Shown in pieces: positions 43,502 to 52,752 of a stretch of 64,000 nucleotides of DNA (position 1 is its first letter; every line of letters starts with the position of its first letter). The DNA lies in the NCBI RefSeq assembly GCF_040361275.1, contig NZ_APNH01000001.1, positions 806,001-870,000 on the forward strand, written 5' to 3'. The position numbers and the translations under genes were made by a program. The notes under the pieces were generated by a model. That model was not told the DNA's origin and did no database searches. It saw only the letters and a list, made by a program, of their open reading frames with translations. This stretch comes from Salinisphaera sp. T31B1 (GTDB lineage: Bacteria; Pseudomonadota; Gammaproteobacteria; Nevskiales; Salinisphaeraceae).

Positions 43502-44794
43502 ATGAGCGATCAGAGAAAACACCCGGCACGTGGCGATGCCTTCGATTCGCCGTCCGCACCGGTTGCGCCTTCACGGCGGCGTTTTCTCACCCATACGCTG
43601 GGCATCGGGGGTGGGCTGGTCGCCTATGGCGCCACCGGCGGGGCCGCATTGGCCGCCACGGCCGGCGGCGCGGCCAAGAGCGACCCGGCCCAGGCCGAGT
43701 TGCCTGAAGCGGTGCGCTGGAAAGAGGCCGATGCGTTCGTGCTACACGGGCGCAGCCCGATCACCCTGGAGAGCAAGCGCAGCGCGTTCGGCAGCAGTGG
43801 CATCACTCCGGCTAACCGTCTGTATGTTCGCAACAATCTGCCCGTACCCGATGCCCGTATCGTCGCCGACCCCAACGCATGGGAACTGACGGTCGAAGGC
43901 GTCGAGCAGCCGCGTACGCTGAGTGTGGCCGAACTCAAGACCATGGGTCTGACATCGGTGGCGATGGTATTGCAGTGCTCGGGCAACGGGCGCGGCTTTT
44001 TCGCGCATGAAACCAGCGGCTCACAATGGCGTACCGGCGCGGCCGGGAACGTCATCTGGAGCGGTGTGCCGCTCAAGACGGTCGTCGAAGCACTCGGTGG
44101 ACCGGTCGATGGGGTGAAGTTCGTTACCAGCACCGGCGGTGAGGCGCTGCCCGAAGGGCTGGACCCCGATCTGGTACAGGTCGAGCGTTCGATTCCAGTC
44201 GACAAGGGACTCGACGACGTCCTTCTCGCCTGGGAGATGAACGGCGCGCCCATCCCGCTCGCCCATGGCGGGCCGCTTCGGGTGATCGTGCCGGGCTACT
44301 ATGGCTGCAATAACGTCAAATACGTCAAACGCGTGGCGCTGACGAGCGCTGAAAGTACGGCCAAGATTCAGCAGACAAGCTATCGCATCCGGCCGATCGG
44401 GGTGTCTGGCGCACCGGATCAGCCGTCGATGTGGGATATGAACGTGAAGTCGTGGATCACCGGGCCGGGCGCCGACGAGTCGCTGCCCGTGAAATCTGGA
44501 CGGCAAGTGATTCACGGCGTGGCGTTCGGCGGCAACGAGGCCGTGGAGTCTGTCGACGTCTCGATCGATGGCGGCAAGACCTGGGAGACCGCCGAACTCA
44601 TCGGCCCGGATATGGGGCCCTATGCCTGGCGTACGTTTGCACTGGAAACGAACCTGCCCGCGGGCACGCATCGTCTGGCCAGCCGCGCGACCAGTGCCTC
44701 GGGTGAGCGTCAGCCGGAGGCACGGCAGGAAAACGAGCGCGGCTACGGAAACAATAGCTGGCGCGACCATGCGCTGATGGTCGAGGTCGGCTGA
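43502..44794 (+). CDS. sorA: Sulfite dehydrogenase molybdenum subunit (SorA-type)
   Basis: 430 residues. Twin-arginine signal (PSRRRFLTHTLGIGGGLVAYG) followed by the sulfite-oxidase fold: molybdenum-ligating Cys159 in VLQCSGNGRGF, substrate region YYGCNNVKYVKRV, and a C-terminal immunoglobulin-like dimerisation domain (VDVSIDGGKTWETAEL). Oxidises sulfite to sulfate in the periplasm without AMP. The haem subunit gene sorB follows with a one-base overlap. Such enzymes serve sulfur oxidation or detoxify sulfite from organosulfonates. A typical GAGGAGA site precedes the ATG. Confidence 0.93.
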   Translation: MSDQRKHPARGDAFDSPSAPVAPSRRRFLTHTLGIGGGLVAYGATGGAALAATAGGAAKSDPAQAELPEAVRWKEADAFVLHGRSPITLESKRSAFGSSGITPANRLYVRNNLPVPDARIVADPNAWELTVEGVEQPRTLSVAELKTMGLTSVAMVLQCSGNGRGFFAHETSGSQWRTGAAGNVIWSGVPLKTVVEALGGPVDGVKFVTSTGGEALPEGLDPDLVQVERSIPVDKGLDDVLLAWEMNGAPIPLAHGGPLRVIVPGYYGCNNVKYVKRVALTSAESTAKIQQTSYRIRPIGVSGAPDQPSMWDMNVKSWITGPGADESLPVKSGRQVIHGVAFGGNEAVESVDVSIDGGKTWETAELIGPDMGPYAWRTFALETNLPAGTHRLASRATSASGERQPEARQENERGYGNNSWRDHALMVEVG

Positions 44795-45126
44795 TGTGCA
44801 GGAGCCACACCATTCGCCTGTGCGGTTCGGCCGCTGCGATACTGCTGGCCATGTCGGCGACGGCGCTGGCCGAAGACGCGGCTAGCGGCAAGAAGATATT
44901 CACCGAGCAGGCCAAGCCGTCTTGTACCGTCTGCCACACGCTATCGGATGCCGGCAGCCAAGGACAGATAGGCCCCAATCTGGATGATCTCAAGCCGAGC
45001 CGTGATCGGGTGTACAAGGCGGTGACCGGCGGCGTCGGCGCCATGCCGCCGTACAAGGATGCGTTGAGTGACGCCCAGCGGCGCGCGGTGGCGGACTACG
45101 TCTCGCAGGCCACCGGCGGCGGTTGA
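44794..45126 (+). CDS. sorB: Sulfite dehydrogenase cytochrome c subunit (SorB-type)
   Basis: 110 residues. Signal peptide (CGSAAAILLAMSATALAED), a single c-type haem motif CTVCH, and an axial methionine in GAMPPYKDALSD. Takes electrons from the molybdenum centre of SorA and hands them to a cytochrome or oxidase. ATG overlaps the sorA stop (TGATG). Its small size and the position behind sorA fit SorB; a generic class I cytochrome c is the alternative. Confidence 0.88.
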   Translation: MCRSHTIRLCGSAAAILLAMSATALAEDAASGKKIFTEQAKPSCTVCHTLSDAGSQGQIGPNLDDLKPSRDRVYKAVTGGVGAMPPYKDALSDAQRRAVADYVSQATGGG

Positions 45127-45153
45127 AGTCGCGACCGTCAGACAAGACCAGAT

Positions 45154-45191
45154 AAAAAAGCCCGCATCGGACGATCGATGCGGGCTTTTTT
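45154..45191. terminator. Bidirectional rho-independent terminator between sorB and sat
   Basis: Perfect 10-bp stem GCCCGCATCG (45160-45169) / CGATGCGGGC (45176-45185), 6-nt loop, flanked by A6 (45154-45159) and T6 (45186-45191). It serves both convergent transcripts. Confidence 0.93.
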
Positions 45192-45215
45192 CTTATCGGC
45201 ACGCGCCTCGCGGCG

Positions 45216-46400
45216 TTATTTGCTCTGATAGTAGTCCATCAAGATCTCGGCGACCTCGGGACGCGAGAACTCGGGCGGCGGGGCGGTGCCATTACCGAGC
45301 ATCTCGCGCACCTTGGTGCCCGACAGGATCACGAAGTCGTCTTTGGTGTGGTCCGGCACGTCGCGCATCATCACCACCTTGCCGAGTTTCTTCGAGAACG
45401 CAGTATGGTCGGCGGCGAAGATCTCGATATCGAGTGCACCGTCGGGTACCTGTGTGTCGAAGATCGTCTGTGCATCGAACGGGCCGTAGAAATCGCCCAC
45501 GCCGGCGTGGTCGCGTCCCACGATGAGATAGCTGCAGCCGGCGTTCTGACGGAACACCGCATGCAGTACCGCCTCTCGGGGGCCGGCATAGAGCATGTCG
45601 AAGCCGTAGCCGGTGATCATTACCGAGTTTTCCGGAAAGTAGACATCGACCATCTTGCGGATGGCTGCGTCGCGCACGTTAGCCGGAATATCGCCGGGCT
45701 TGAGTTTGCCGAGCAGCATGTGAATGAGGATGCCATCGGCGCCGGTGGCCTCGAGCGCCATCTTGCACAGTTCCTCGTGGGCACGATGCATGGGGTTGCG
45801 GGTCTGGAAGGCCACGACTTTGTCCCAGCCGCGTTCTGCGAACTCCTCGCGGATCGAGCCTGCGGTACGGAAGGTGTCCGGAAAATCTTTCTCGAAGTAG
45901 CTGAAGTTCAGCACCTGAATCGGCCCGTGCACGATATAGCGGCCCATGCCGTTGAAGGTCGCGACGCCCGGGTGTTCCGGGTCGTTGGTGCCGAATACCT
46001 GGCCGGTGAGCGTGGCCATTTCGTCATCGCTGATTTCATCGATGCCTTCGATGTCCTGGACGGCGATGACCGGGGTGCCCGGTACGTTCGGGTCCTTCAG
46101 GGCGATACGGGCCGCGCCCTTGATGGGTTCGATATCGTCGACGATGTTGACGATGGGCACCGGCCAGAACAGGCCGTCGGTGGTTTCCAGCCGGGCACCG
46201 ACCGACAGTGCATCGGCCTTGCTCATGAAACCGGACAACGGGTTGAAATAGCCCGCGCCGAGCATGACGCAGTTTGCCGCGGCCGCAGAACTGACGGTCA
46301 GTGCCGGCAACTCGTGGCCTTCCTGGACCAGCTGCTCGCGAACCTTATCGTCGGCGACAAAAAGCGGATTGAGCGTGTCGGAACCGTGCGGTTTGATCAT
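45216..46400 (-). CDS. sat: ATP sulfurylase (sulfate adenylyltransferase, Sat)
   Basis: 394 residues, homo-oligomeric Sat. Nucleotide motifs: QTRNPMHRAHE with HRAH-type histidines, GRDHAGVGDFYGP, and the PUA-like N-terminus. Catalyses ATP + sulfate <-> APS + pyrophosphate; in sulfur oxidisers it runs toward ATP. The single-chain Sat form is distinct from heterodimeric CysDN. It stands opposite sorAB across a shared terminator, but no aprAB genes are here, so its direction (assimilation or energy) is open. A decayed second copy lies 2 kb away. Confidence 0.94.
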   Translation of the reverse strand: MIKPHGSDTLNPLFVADDKVREQLVQEGHELPALTVSSAAAANCVMLGAGYFNPLSGFMSKADALSVGARLETTDGLFWPVPIVNIVDDIEPIKGAARIALKDPNVPGTPVIAVQDIEGIDEISDDEMATLTGQVFGTNDPEHPGVATFNGMGRYIVHGPIQVLNFSYFEKDFPDTFRTAGSIREEFAERGWDKVVAFQTRNPMHRAHEELCKMALEATGADGILIHMLLGKLKPGDIPANVRDAAIRKMVDVYFPENSVMITGYGFDMLYAGPREAVLHAVFRQNAGCSYLIVGRDHAGVGDFYGPFDAQTIFDTQVPDGALDIEIFAADHTAFSKKLGKVVMMRDVPDHTKDDFVILSGTKVREMLGNGTAPPPEFSRPEVAEILMDYYQSK

Positions 46401-46547
46401 CGAAACTGCGCCTGCATTGAAAACCGAAAAAAGCCCCGGCGGCCGTTGTCGTCACGGCCGGAATGATCGGGTACTGTGCTGATGGCGCCCGATTCTAACG
46501 TAAAAGGCGTGCCGGCCGGGCGTGGCCGCGCTCTGCGCGCGAGCGGA

Positions 46548-46907
46548 TCAGCGATCGTCCAGCAGTGTGCGGTCGATGACGATATCCAGCTCGAGCAGCC
46601 GGAAGGACAGGGTCTTGCCGTGGCCGTCGAGGTTGAGCGCGCCGTTGACGCCGCCCTGCAGGACCTCGTCGAGCACGAGATTCATGCCGGCCAGACGGGG
46701 CAATGGATAACGGCGCACGGCCGTGGCGCCGCGATGGGCGAACCATGCCGCCACGCGCTGTTCGGTAACCTGCTCGATCAGCGTGTCGTACCAGGCGTCT
46801 CGATAGGCGAACACGGCCAGGTTCAGACGATTACCTTTATCGCCGGCGCGTGCATGAGCCAGCTCGTGCAGGCGTACGATCACGTGCTGGTCATCGGGTT
46901 CAGGCAT
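46548..46907 (-). CDS. AtuA-associated C-terminal-domain-like small protein
   Basis: 119 residues, resembling the small domain that in some organisms is fused to the C-terminus of AtuA (VRLHELAHARAGDKGNRLNLAVFAY... quoted as ELAHARAGDKGNRLNL). No catalytic residues are recognised. ATG 46907 overlaps the end of the AtuA-like gene by 8 bp, so it is translationally coupled and probably forms a complex with it. Last gene of the TAXI-TRAP/AtuA operon. Confidence 0.75.
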   Translation of the reverse strand: MPEPDDQHVIVRLHELAHARAGDKGNRLNLAVFAYRDAWYDTLIEQVTEQRVAAWFAHRGATAVRRYPLPRLAGMNLVLDEVLQGGVNGALNLDGHGKTLSFRLLELDIVIDRTLLDDR

Positions 46908-48294
46908 GGCTACGGTCGAGATGCTCGGTCTGCGGGGTGAGTCGGGTGGCGAAGGCGTCGACGTCCTCGCGCCGTACCAGATAGGACGCGGTGCACACCC
47001 GGCGCTGGAAACTGCGGCGTACGCCCCCGCCGCCAGCCGGCCCGGCGCAATACAGTGCCAGCAGTTCCTGGGTGGCGCGCTCGACCCAGCGGCGCTGGCC
47101 ATGCTCGACGGCCAGACGCAGCCGGTAGTCGCCGTCGGCCGGCGCCTGACCGGCGCCGCCGAGCGTGCTTTCGTCGTCGTCGAATACGCTGATCGCACCG
47201 ATGATGTCCAGACGGCTGCGCAGATCGGCCGGCGCACGGAATGCCAGACGGGCGCGCAGCACGGCCGCGGCCTGTCGGGCCCGGGCCAGGGCATTGGGCC
47301 CGGCATAGGAAATCTCGGCCTCGCTCTGGTAGCCGCCGTCGTAGCACACCGTCGTCTTGAGCCGGTCCGGGGCCGGTTTGCCGCGTATGCCGGTCACGGC
47401 CACGCGATCCGGCCCGCACTGGGTGACCGTGGCTGCACTGAGATCGACCACCACATCCGGCGTCAGGTAGTGCCCCGGGTCGTGGACCTCGTAGAGCAGC
47501 TGTTCCTTGACCGTCTGTTCGGTGACCTGGCCGCCCGTGCCTGGGGGCTTGGTGATGATCAGGTGCCCGTCGGCCTCGACCTCGATGATCGGGTAGCCCA
47601 GCCAGGCCATGCCCGGCACGTCCTTGTAGCCTGGATCGGAAAAATACCCGCCGGTGACCTGGGCGCCGCACTCGCCGAGATGGCCGGCCATCATGCCGGC
47701 GGCCAGCCGGTCCCAGTCGTCCCAGGCCCAGCCGAAGTGGTGAACGAGCGGCGCCAGGAACAGCGCGGGGTCGGCCACGCGGCCGCTGATCACGATCTGA
47801 GCCTGGTCGGCCAGCGCCTCGGCCAGCGGTGCGGCGCCAAGATACACATTCGCCGAGATCAACGTCCGTGGATCGGGCAATTGCGAACTCTCGGTTTCCC
47901 ACGGCGCAAGGTCGAGTCGTGTCAGCCGATCGAGAATATCGTCGCCCTGGACCCGTGCGATACGTGCCTCTCGATAGCCCAGCTCCTCTGCGATCGCGGC
48001 CACGCGCCGACAGGCCCCCAGCGGGTTGGCGGCGCCGAGGTTGCTCAGCACGGCGATGTCGTTGTCCAGGCAGTCCGCCAGGATCGGCCGCATGAGCTCA
48101 TCGAGCAGAGGTTCGTAGCCCGCGTCGGGATTGTCACGCATGGCGCGATGAGCGGCTGCCAGCGTGCGCTCGCCGAGCGTTTCGAAAATAAGCGCGCTCG
48201 GGCTGCCGCGCCGAATGAGTTCGGCCACCACCGGTCCGGCCGCATCGGTCCGGTCACCGGAAAAGCCGGCGCCACTACCCAGGAGAAAACTCAT
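46900..48294 (-). CDS. AtuA-like protein (acyclic terpene utilisation family, DUF1446)
   Basis: 464 residues, DUF1446/AtuA family. It opens with GSGAGFSGDRTDAAGPVV, where family members carry a conserved G-GFSGDR motif, and contains VISGRVADPALFLAPLVHHFGW and HLGECGAQVTGGYFSDPG. AtuA is linked to citronellol and geraniol breakdown in Pseudomonas, but its reaction is unknown. Here no other atu gene accompanies it; instead a TAXI-TRAP transporter shares the operon (4-bp overlap), pointing to an imported acid as substrate. Start at 48294 has AGGAG 8 bp upstream. Confidence 0.82.
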   Translation of the reverse strand: MSFLLGSGAGFSGDRTDAAGPVVAELIRRGSPSALIFETLGERTLAAAHRAMRDNPDAGYEPLLDELMRPILADCLDNDIAVLSNLGAANPLGACRRVAAIAEELGYREARIARVQGDDILDRLTRLDLAPWETESSQLPDPRTLISANVYLGAAPLAEALADQAQIVISGRVADPALFLAPLVHHFGWAWDDWDRLAAGMMAGHLGECGAQVTGGYFSDPGYKDVPGMAWLGYPIIEVEADGHLIITKPPGTGGQVTEQTVKEQLLYEVHDPGHYLTPDVVVDLSAATVTQCGPDRVAVTGIRGKPAPDRLKTTVCYDGGYQSEAEISYAGPNALARARQAAAVLRARLAFRAPADLRSRLDIIGAISVFDDDESTLGGAGQAPADGDYRLRLAVEHGQRRWVERATQELLALYCAGPAGGGGVRRSFQRRVCTASYLVRREDVDAFATRLTPQTEHLDRSHA

Positions 48295-50204
48295 GGACGC
48301 GATCCGTGGGTCGTTGTGCCGACCGATCGAGCCTTCGCTTCGCTGGTACGGTCGGCGACCGGGCGGCGCCGGTGGTAGCCGTACAGGCCGATCAGCAGCA
48401 ACGCGGCCCCGGTGGTGGTCAGCCAGCCGGGCGTCAGGGCCAATATCACCACGATCGCCAGGGCGAGTACGTCGGCGATGCGGTGCCCGGTGACGGCCAC
48501 GCGCGACATCAGCGCCGAGAACGCGATCACGAACATCACGCCCTGGGCGCTGGCCAGCACGATATGGGGCCAGCTGCCGAAACCCGCCAGCGCCGGATAA
48601 ATCAGCAGCAGAAACGGTATGACATAGATCGCCGCGGCCAGGCGCACGGCTTCGCCAGCGGCGGGTAGCCAGTTCGTCTGGGCGATACCCGAGCCGACGA
48701 ACACCGCCACGCACACCGGTGGAGTGATCACCGAAAGCGTGGCGAAATAAAACACGAACAGGTGCGCGATCAACGGCTCCACTCCGATCTGGGTGAGCGC
48801 CGGGGCCAGCACCGAGGCCACCAGCACGTAAGCGGCGGTGGTGGGAATGCCCATGCCGAGAATCAGGCAGACACCGCCGACGATCAGCGACACCAGAAAC
48901 AGCGACTGGCCGCCGAGATCCACGATCAGCCCCGCCAGGGTCACGCCGATGCCGGTCATGCCGATCATCGCCACGAGAATCTGGGCGCCGGCCAGAAGTA
49001 CGCCGATGATCACCATGCCCTTGCCGGCGTCGGTCAGTCCGTCGAGCAGCCGGGCCGCGATCTGGCGCGGGCCGATGCCGGCGGCCAACGCGAACAACGT
49101 ATAGGAGACGACGGTCATGACTACGCCGAAGAAGGCGGCCGTCTGAATGGAGCGGCCCGTGAGCACGCCGTAGAACAGCCCGCCGAGGGCAGCCAGGATC
49201 GGTATGATGCGGGCCGGTTTGAGCACGTGGCTCCAGGCCGGCATCTCCTCGGCCGGGACCACCCGCAGCTGGCGGCGGCGCGCGACCATGTGGATGGTCA
49301 GGAACACCCCGAGATAGAACAGAATCGCCGGCAGCAGCGCGGCCAGGGCAATACGCACATAACTCTCGCCGAGGATCTCGGCCATGATGAAGGCGGCCGC
49401 GCCGAGAATCGGCGGCGCGATCTGCCCGCCTGTCGAAGCCACGGCTTCGACCCCGGCCGCAAACGGCGCCGGGTAGTTCAGCCGTTTCATCATCGGGATG
49501 GTGAAATTGCCGGTGGTGGCCACATTGGCCACCGCGCTGCCGCTGACCATGCCGAACAGCCCCGATGCCACGGTGGCGACCTTGGCAGCGCCGCCGGGCG
49601 AACGGCCGCTCACTCGCAGGGCCAGATCCATGAACGCCTGGCCGCCGCCGGTATGCAGCAGCAGGCTGCCGAACAGCACGAACGCAGCGATCGTCGTGGC
49701 GGCCACGCCCACGAGCATGCCCCAGATGCCCAGGTCGCCGAGATAGAGTGTCTCGGTGACGAACGCCGGGCCGAAACCGCGGTGGCCGAGCGGCCCCGGG
49801 ATATAGGCGCCGAAGAATGCGTAGGCCAGACCGATCAGCACCATCACCGGAAAGATCACACCGATCGCGCGCCGTGACAGATCCAGAATGGCGATGACCA
49901 GAACGGACGTCAGCACCATGTCGCGCGGGCTGGCCCAGGGTAGCTCGGTGAGAATACGTTCGTGGTTCATGGCCACGTAACCGCAGGCCGCGACGATGCC
50001 CACGGCCAGCGCGGCGTCCACGACCGCGCCTGCCGTGCGCCAGCGCGTGGCCCCGCCCAGCGGATAGATCGTCAGGCCCAGCAGCAACACCAGCGCCAGG
50101 AAGATCGATCGCTGCATGAGGCTTTCGAACGGGCCGACCGCCGAGGTGTAGACGATCAGCCCGCCTAGCGCCAGCGCCAGCAGTTTGGTCAGCGTATCGC
50201 GCAT
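48291..50204 (-). CDS. TRAP transporter fused permease (4TM/12TM)
   Basis: 637 residues with about 17 hydrophobic segments: a DctQ-like part at the N-terminus joined to a DctM-like permease. Signatures include SGSAVANVATTGNFTIPMMK, ASTGGQIAPPILGAAAF and GMGIPTTAAYVL. The fused form is the usual partner of TAXI binding proteins, and that gene lies immediately upstream. Uses a sodium or proton gradient to take up an organic acid. The stop overlaps the AtuA-like start. Confidence 0.92.
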   Translation of the reverse strand: MRDTLTKLLALALGGLIVYTSAVGPFESLMQRSIFLALVLLLGLTIYPLGGATRWRTAGAVVDAALAVGIVAACGYVAMNHERILTELPWASPRDMVLTSVLVIAILDLSRRAIGVIFPVMVLIGLAYAFFGAYIPGPLGHRGFGPAFVTETLYLGDLGIWGMLVGVAATTIAAFVLFGSLLLHTGGGQAFMDLALRVSGRSPGGAAKVATVASGLFGMVSGSAVANVATTGNFTIPMMKRLNYPAPFAAGVEAVASTGGQIAPPILGAAAFIMAEILGESYVRIALAALLPAILFYLGVFLTIHMVARRRQLRVVPAEEMPAWSHVLKPARIIPILAALGGLFYGVLTGRSIQTAAFFGVVMTVVSYTLFALAAGIGPRQIAARLLDGLTDAGKGMVIIGVLLAGAQILVAMIGMTGIGVTLAGLIVDLGGQSLFLVSLIVGGVCLILGMGIPTTAAYVLVASVLAPALTQIGVEPLIAHLFVFYFATLSVITPPVCVAVFVGSGIAQTNWLPAAGEAVRLAAAIYVIPFLLLIYPALAGFGSWPHIVLASAQGVMFVIAFSALMSRVAVTGHRIADVLALAIVVILALTPGWLTTTGAALLLIGLYGYHRRRPVADRTSEAKARSVGTTTHGSRP

Positions 50205-50220
50205 GTCGGTGGTAAGGCGT

Positions 50221-51192
50221 CTATTCGACGGGCTTGAGAGCGTCCGGAATGGTCATGCCCTGTTCGCGGTAATAACGGGCCGCGCCGGCAGCCAGGGGCA
50301 CGCTGCCGACATCCAGCGTGGTCTGTGCCATGTCGGTACCCTTGATCGCGGCAAAGGCGTTGGCCTGGGCATCGGTATGCTCCATGACCGCCTTGACGAT
50401 GCGATAGGCGGTTTCCTCGTCCATGTCGGGGCTGGCATGCACGGCCACACCGAAGGCCCAGGTGCGATACGGGGGCAGATTGTTGGCCTTGTTCTCCGGC
50501 ACGTCGACCACGGCCACGTCCGGCATCTCGCTGCGCAACGTCTTGGCCTGATCGTCGTTGAGCGACAGCACCCGGATCGGGGTGAAGGTCGAGATATCCA
50601 GCGTCGAGCCATCGAGCTGGTTGCCCACGCCGGACTTCACGTAACCGGCAATACGGCCGTCCTTGATCGAGCTGACCACGTCGGTGGTCGAGCCGCGGAC
50701 GTAGTCCGGCTCGATCCCCAGAGCGGCCAGTACGGCCTCGGTGGTGCTCTCGGTCGCCGAGCCGGTGATGCCCGGGTTCAGACGGACGCCGTCCAGCCCG
50801 GCCAGGGTGTCGACATTGGCATCTTTGCGCATGACCACGTTCTGGGGGGCCACCGTATAGACCCACAACAGCCGGCTGTCGATCGCTCGGCCCTTGAACT
50901 CGCCGGTGCCCTCATAGGCGTGGTAACCGGTGTTGGTGGTCACCAGACCGAGATCGATCTGGTTGCGACTCAGTCGACGCAGGTTGTCGACGGTCGCGCC
51001 GGTCTCGACCACCGACGAACTCACGCCGTCGACATACTGGTTGATGATCTGATTGACCGAGACGAAGTATGCGTAGTGGCTCGACGAGCTGGACGTCGAG
51101 CCGATCAGCAGGCGGGTCTGGGCCTGGGCGTAGCCGCTGGTCAGGATGGCCGCGAGCACGAGCGCGGCCAGGGCGATGAATCGCTTCTGCAT
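50221..51192 (-). CDS. TAXI-family TRAP solute-binding protein
   Basis: 323 residues. Signal peptide (FIALAALVLAAILTSGYAQAQ) and a TAXI-type binding fold (RLLIGSTSSSSSHYAYFVSV, DLGLVTTNTGYHAYEG). Ligands reported for TAXI-TRAP systems are glutamate, 2-oxoglutarate and other acids; which applies here is unknown. First gene of a four-gene minus-strand operon. Divergent from a LysR regulator; the 134-bp spacer is A/T-rich and should hold the operators. GGAGA lies before the ATG. Confidence 0.9.
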   Translation of the reverse strand: MQKRFIALAALVLAAILTSGYAQAQTRLLIGSTSSSSSHYAYFVSVNQIINQYVDGVSSSVVETGATVDNLRRLSRNQIDLGLVTTNTGYHAYEGTGEFKGRAIDSRLLWVYTVAPQNVVMRKDANVDTLAGLDGVRLNPGITGSATESTTEAVLAALGIEPDYVRGSTTDVVSSIKDGRIAGYVKSGVGNQLDGSTLDISTFTPIRVLSLNDDQAKTLRSEMPDVAVVDVPENKANNLPPYRTWAFGVAVHASPDMDEETAYRIVKAVMEHTDAQANAFAAIKGTDMAQTTLDVGSVPLAAGAARYYREQGMTIPDALKPVE

Positions 51193-51326
51193 GGGAATCT
51201 CCTCTGGGCTCGCCGGCCCTTGTATTTATGTCCGGCCTTGTCTGTGCAAGGCCCGGCAGACAGCCTCGCGCGGCCAACGAATTTTGTATATTGAATACTT
51301 TTTATGTTTTGTTTTAAATTGTAAAA
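51193..51326. promoter_or_regulatory. A/T-rich divergent promoter region between TAXI operon and LysR gene
   Basis: 134 bp, strongly A/T-rich from about 51280 to 51326 (TTTTGTATATTGAATAC, then TTTTATGTTTTGTTTTAAA), unlike the flanking coding DNA. LysR regulators usually bind T-N11-A sites in such divergent spacers; candidates are present but none can be singled out. Confidence 0.5.
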
Positions 51327-52232
51327 GTGAATCCCAGTATCAAGCAGTTGCAGGCGTTCGTGGCCGTCGCTCAGGCGCGCAGTCTGGCCGAGGCCGGCGA
51401 GCGTGTGCACCTGTCGCAGCCGGCCTTGAGCATCGCCATCCGTAAGCTGGAGAGCACGGTCGGCGGCCCCTTGTTCGCCCGCACGTCGCGCCAGCTGTCG
51501 CTTACCCCGGAGGGCGAAACCTTCCTGCCGGTCGCCTCGCGGCTACTCAACGACTGGGCCGAAGCGTTCGAGGATCTCGGCGAGCTGTTCTCCAAGCAGC
51601 GCGGCAAGGTCACCATCGCCGCGTTGCCGACGCTTGCCGCCGGCCTGCTGCCGGGCCTTGTCGCCACCCTCCGGGATCGCTATCCGCGGATCAATCTGGC
51701 TTTGCATGATGCGCTCGGCGAGGAGGTCGATCAGATGGTGCGCGAGGGTCGGGCCGACATGGGCCTGACCGTGCCCCCTGCGGCTACCGATCTGCTGTCG
51801 TTCGAGCCGCTGCTCGAAGACCACTACGTCGCGGTCTGTCCGGTCGGCCACCCGCTGCTCGAACAAGCCACCGTCGCGTGGGCACAGCTGGCCGACTGGC
51901 CGTTCATCGGCATCAGCCGGCTGTCGAGTTCGCGTCGTGATATCGACCGTACCGTCGGGCAGGTCGGCCAGACGCTGGATATCGTCTGCGAGGTCAGCCA
52001 GATTGCCACGGTGGGGCGGATCGTGGCCTCCGGAGCGGGCATCGGGGTGCTGCCGGCACTGAGCTTCCGTCAGATATCGAGCCGTGGGCTCGGACATCGG
52101 CCGCTGGTCGAGCCCACGGTTGCACGGCGCCTGGGCGTGATTCTGCGGCGTCGCGATCCGTTATCGGCGGCCGCGTCGGCCATGCTGGAGCTGGTGCGTG
52201 AAGCCGGCGAGCTGGAGCGCAGCGCCGGCTAG
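51327..52232 (+). CDS. LysR-family transcriptional regulator
   Basis: 301 residues, GTG start. N-terminal helix-turn-helix (ARSLAEAGERVHLSQPALSIAIRKLE) and a substrate-binding domain (KVTIAALPTLAAGLLPGLVA, ending LELVREAGELERSAG). Divergent from the TAXI-TRAP/AtuA-like operon, which it probably activates in response to the transported compound or a product. CbbR/CysB-like subfamily details are not visible. No overlap with the convergent fur gene. Confidence 0.9.
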   Translation: MNPSIKQLQAFVAVAQARSLAEAGERVHLSQPALSIAIRKLESTVGGPLFARTSRQLSLTPEGETFLPVASRLLNDWAEAFEDLGELFSKQRGKVTIAALPTLAAGLLPGLVATLRDRYPRINLALHDALGEEVDQMVREGRADMGLTVPPAATDLLSFEPLLEDHYVAVCPVGHPLLEQATVAWAQLADWPFIGISRLSSSRRDIDRTVGQVGQTLDIVCEVSQIATVGRIVASGAGIGVLPALSFRQISSRGLGHRPLVEPTVARRLGVILRRRDPLSAAASAMLELVREAGELERSAG

Positions 52233-52242
52233 ATCAAGACCC

Positions 52243-52680
52243 TCAGGAGGGCTTTTTCTTGCCGGTATCGTTTTCGCAGTTGGCCGTCTGGCATTCGCCG
52301 TAGAGCACGAGCGTGTGCTTGGACAGGTCGAAGCCGGATTTCTGGGCGACATCGCGCTGGCGCTGCTGCATCTCGTCGTCGAAGAACTCCTCGATCTTGC
52401 CGCACTTCACGCAGATCAGATGATCGTGCGGCCCCTGTTCGAGCTCGAACAGGGCATGGCCGTCCTCGAAGTGGTGGCGGATGACCAGGCCAGCGTCCTC
52501 GAACTGGGACAGAACGCGATAGATCGTGGCCAGGCCGATATCTTCCTCGTCGTCCATCAGCAGCCGGTAGACATCCTCGGCCGACAGATGATCCTGCTTG
52601 TTGCGCTGGAGGACTTCCAGGATTTTCAGACGCGGCAGCGTCGCTTTGAGCCCGGCCTTGCGCAGATCACTGGTTTGCAT
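52243..52680 (-). CDS. fur: Ferric uptake regulator Fur
   Basis: 145 residues. Winged helix with DLRKAGLKATLPRLKILEVL and recognition helix region LATIYRVLSQFEDAGLV; metal ligands in HHFEDGHALFELE and GPHDHLICVKCGKIEEF, and a C-terminal CQTANC pair. The usual bacterial Fur rather than Zur or PerR is indicated by the VYRLLMDDEEDIGLATIYRVL stretch. Binds iron(II) and represses iron uptake genes. Monocistronic here, convergent with the LysR gene; the 72-bp gap to dihydroorotase is its promoter region. Confidence 0.94.
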   Translation of the reverse strand: MQTSDLRKAGLKATLPRLKILEVLQRNKQDHLSAEDVYRLLMDDEEDIGLATIYRVLSQFEDAGLVIRHHFEDGHALFELEQGPHDHLICVKCGKIEEFFDDEMQQRQRDVAQKSGFDLSKHTLVLYGECQTANCENDTGKKKPS

Positions 52681-52752
52681 GGATCGACACCTCGAGTATG
52701 CCGGCGGTTCGATGCATCTCGACCGCCGCGGCGCTGAATGAGTCAGCCCGGC

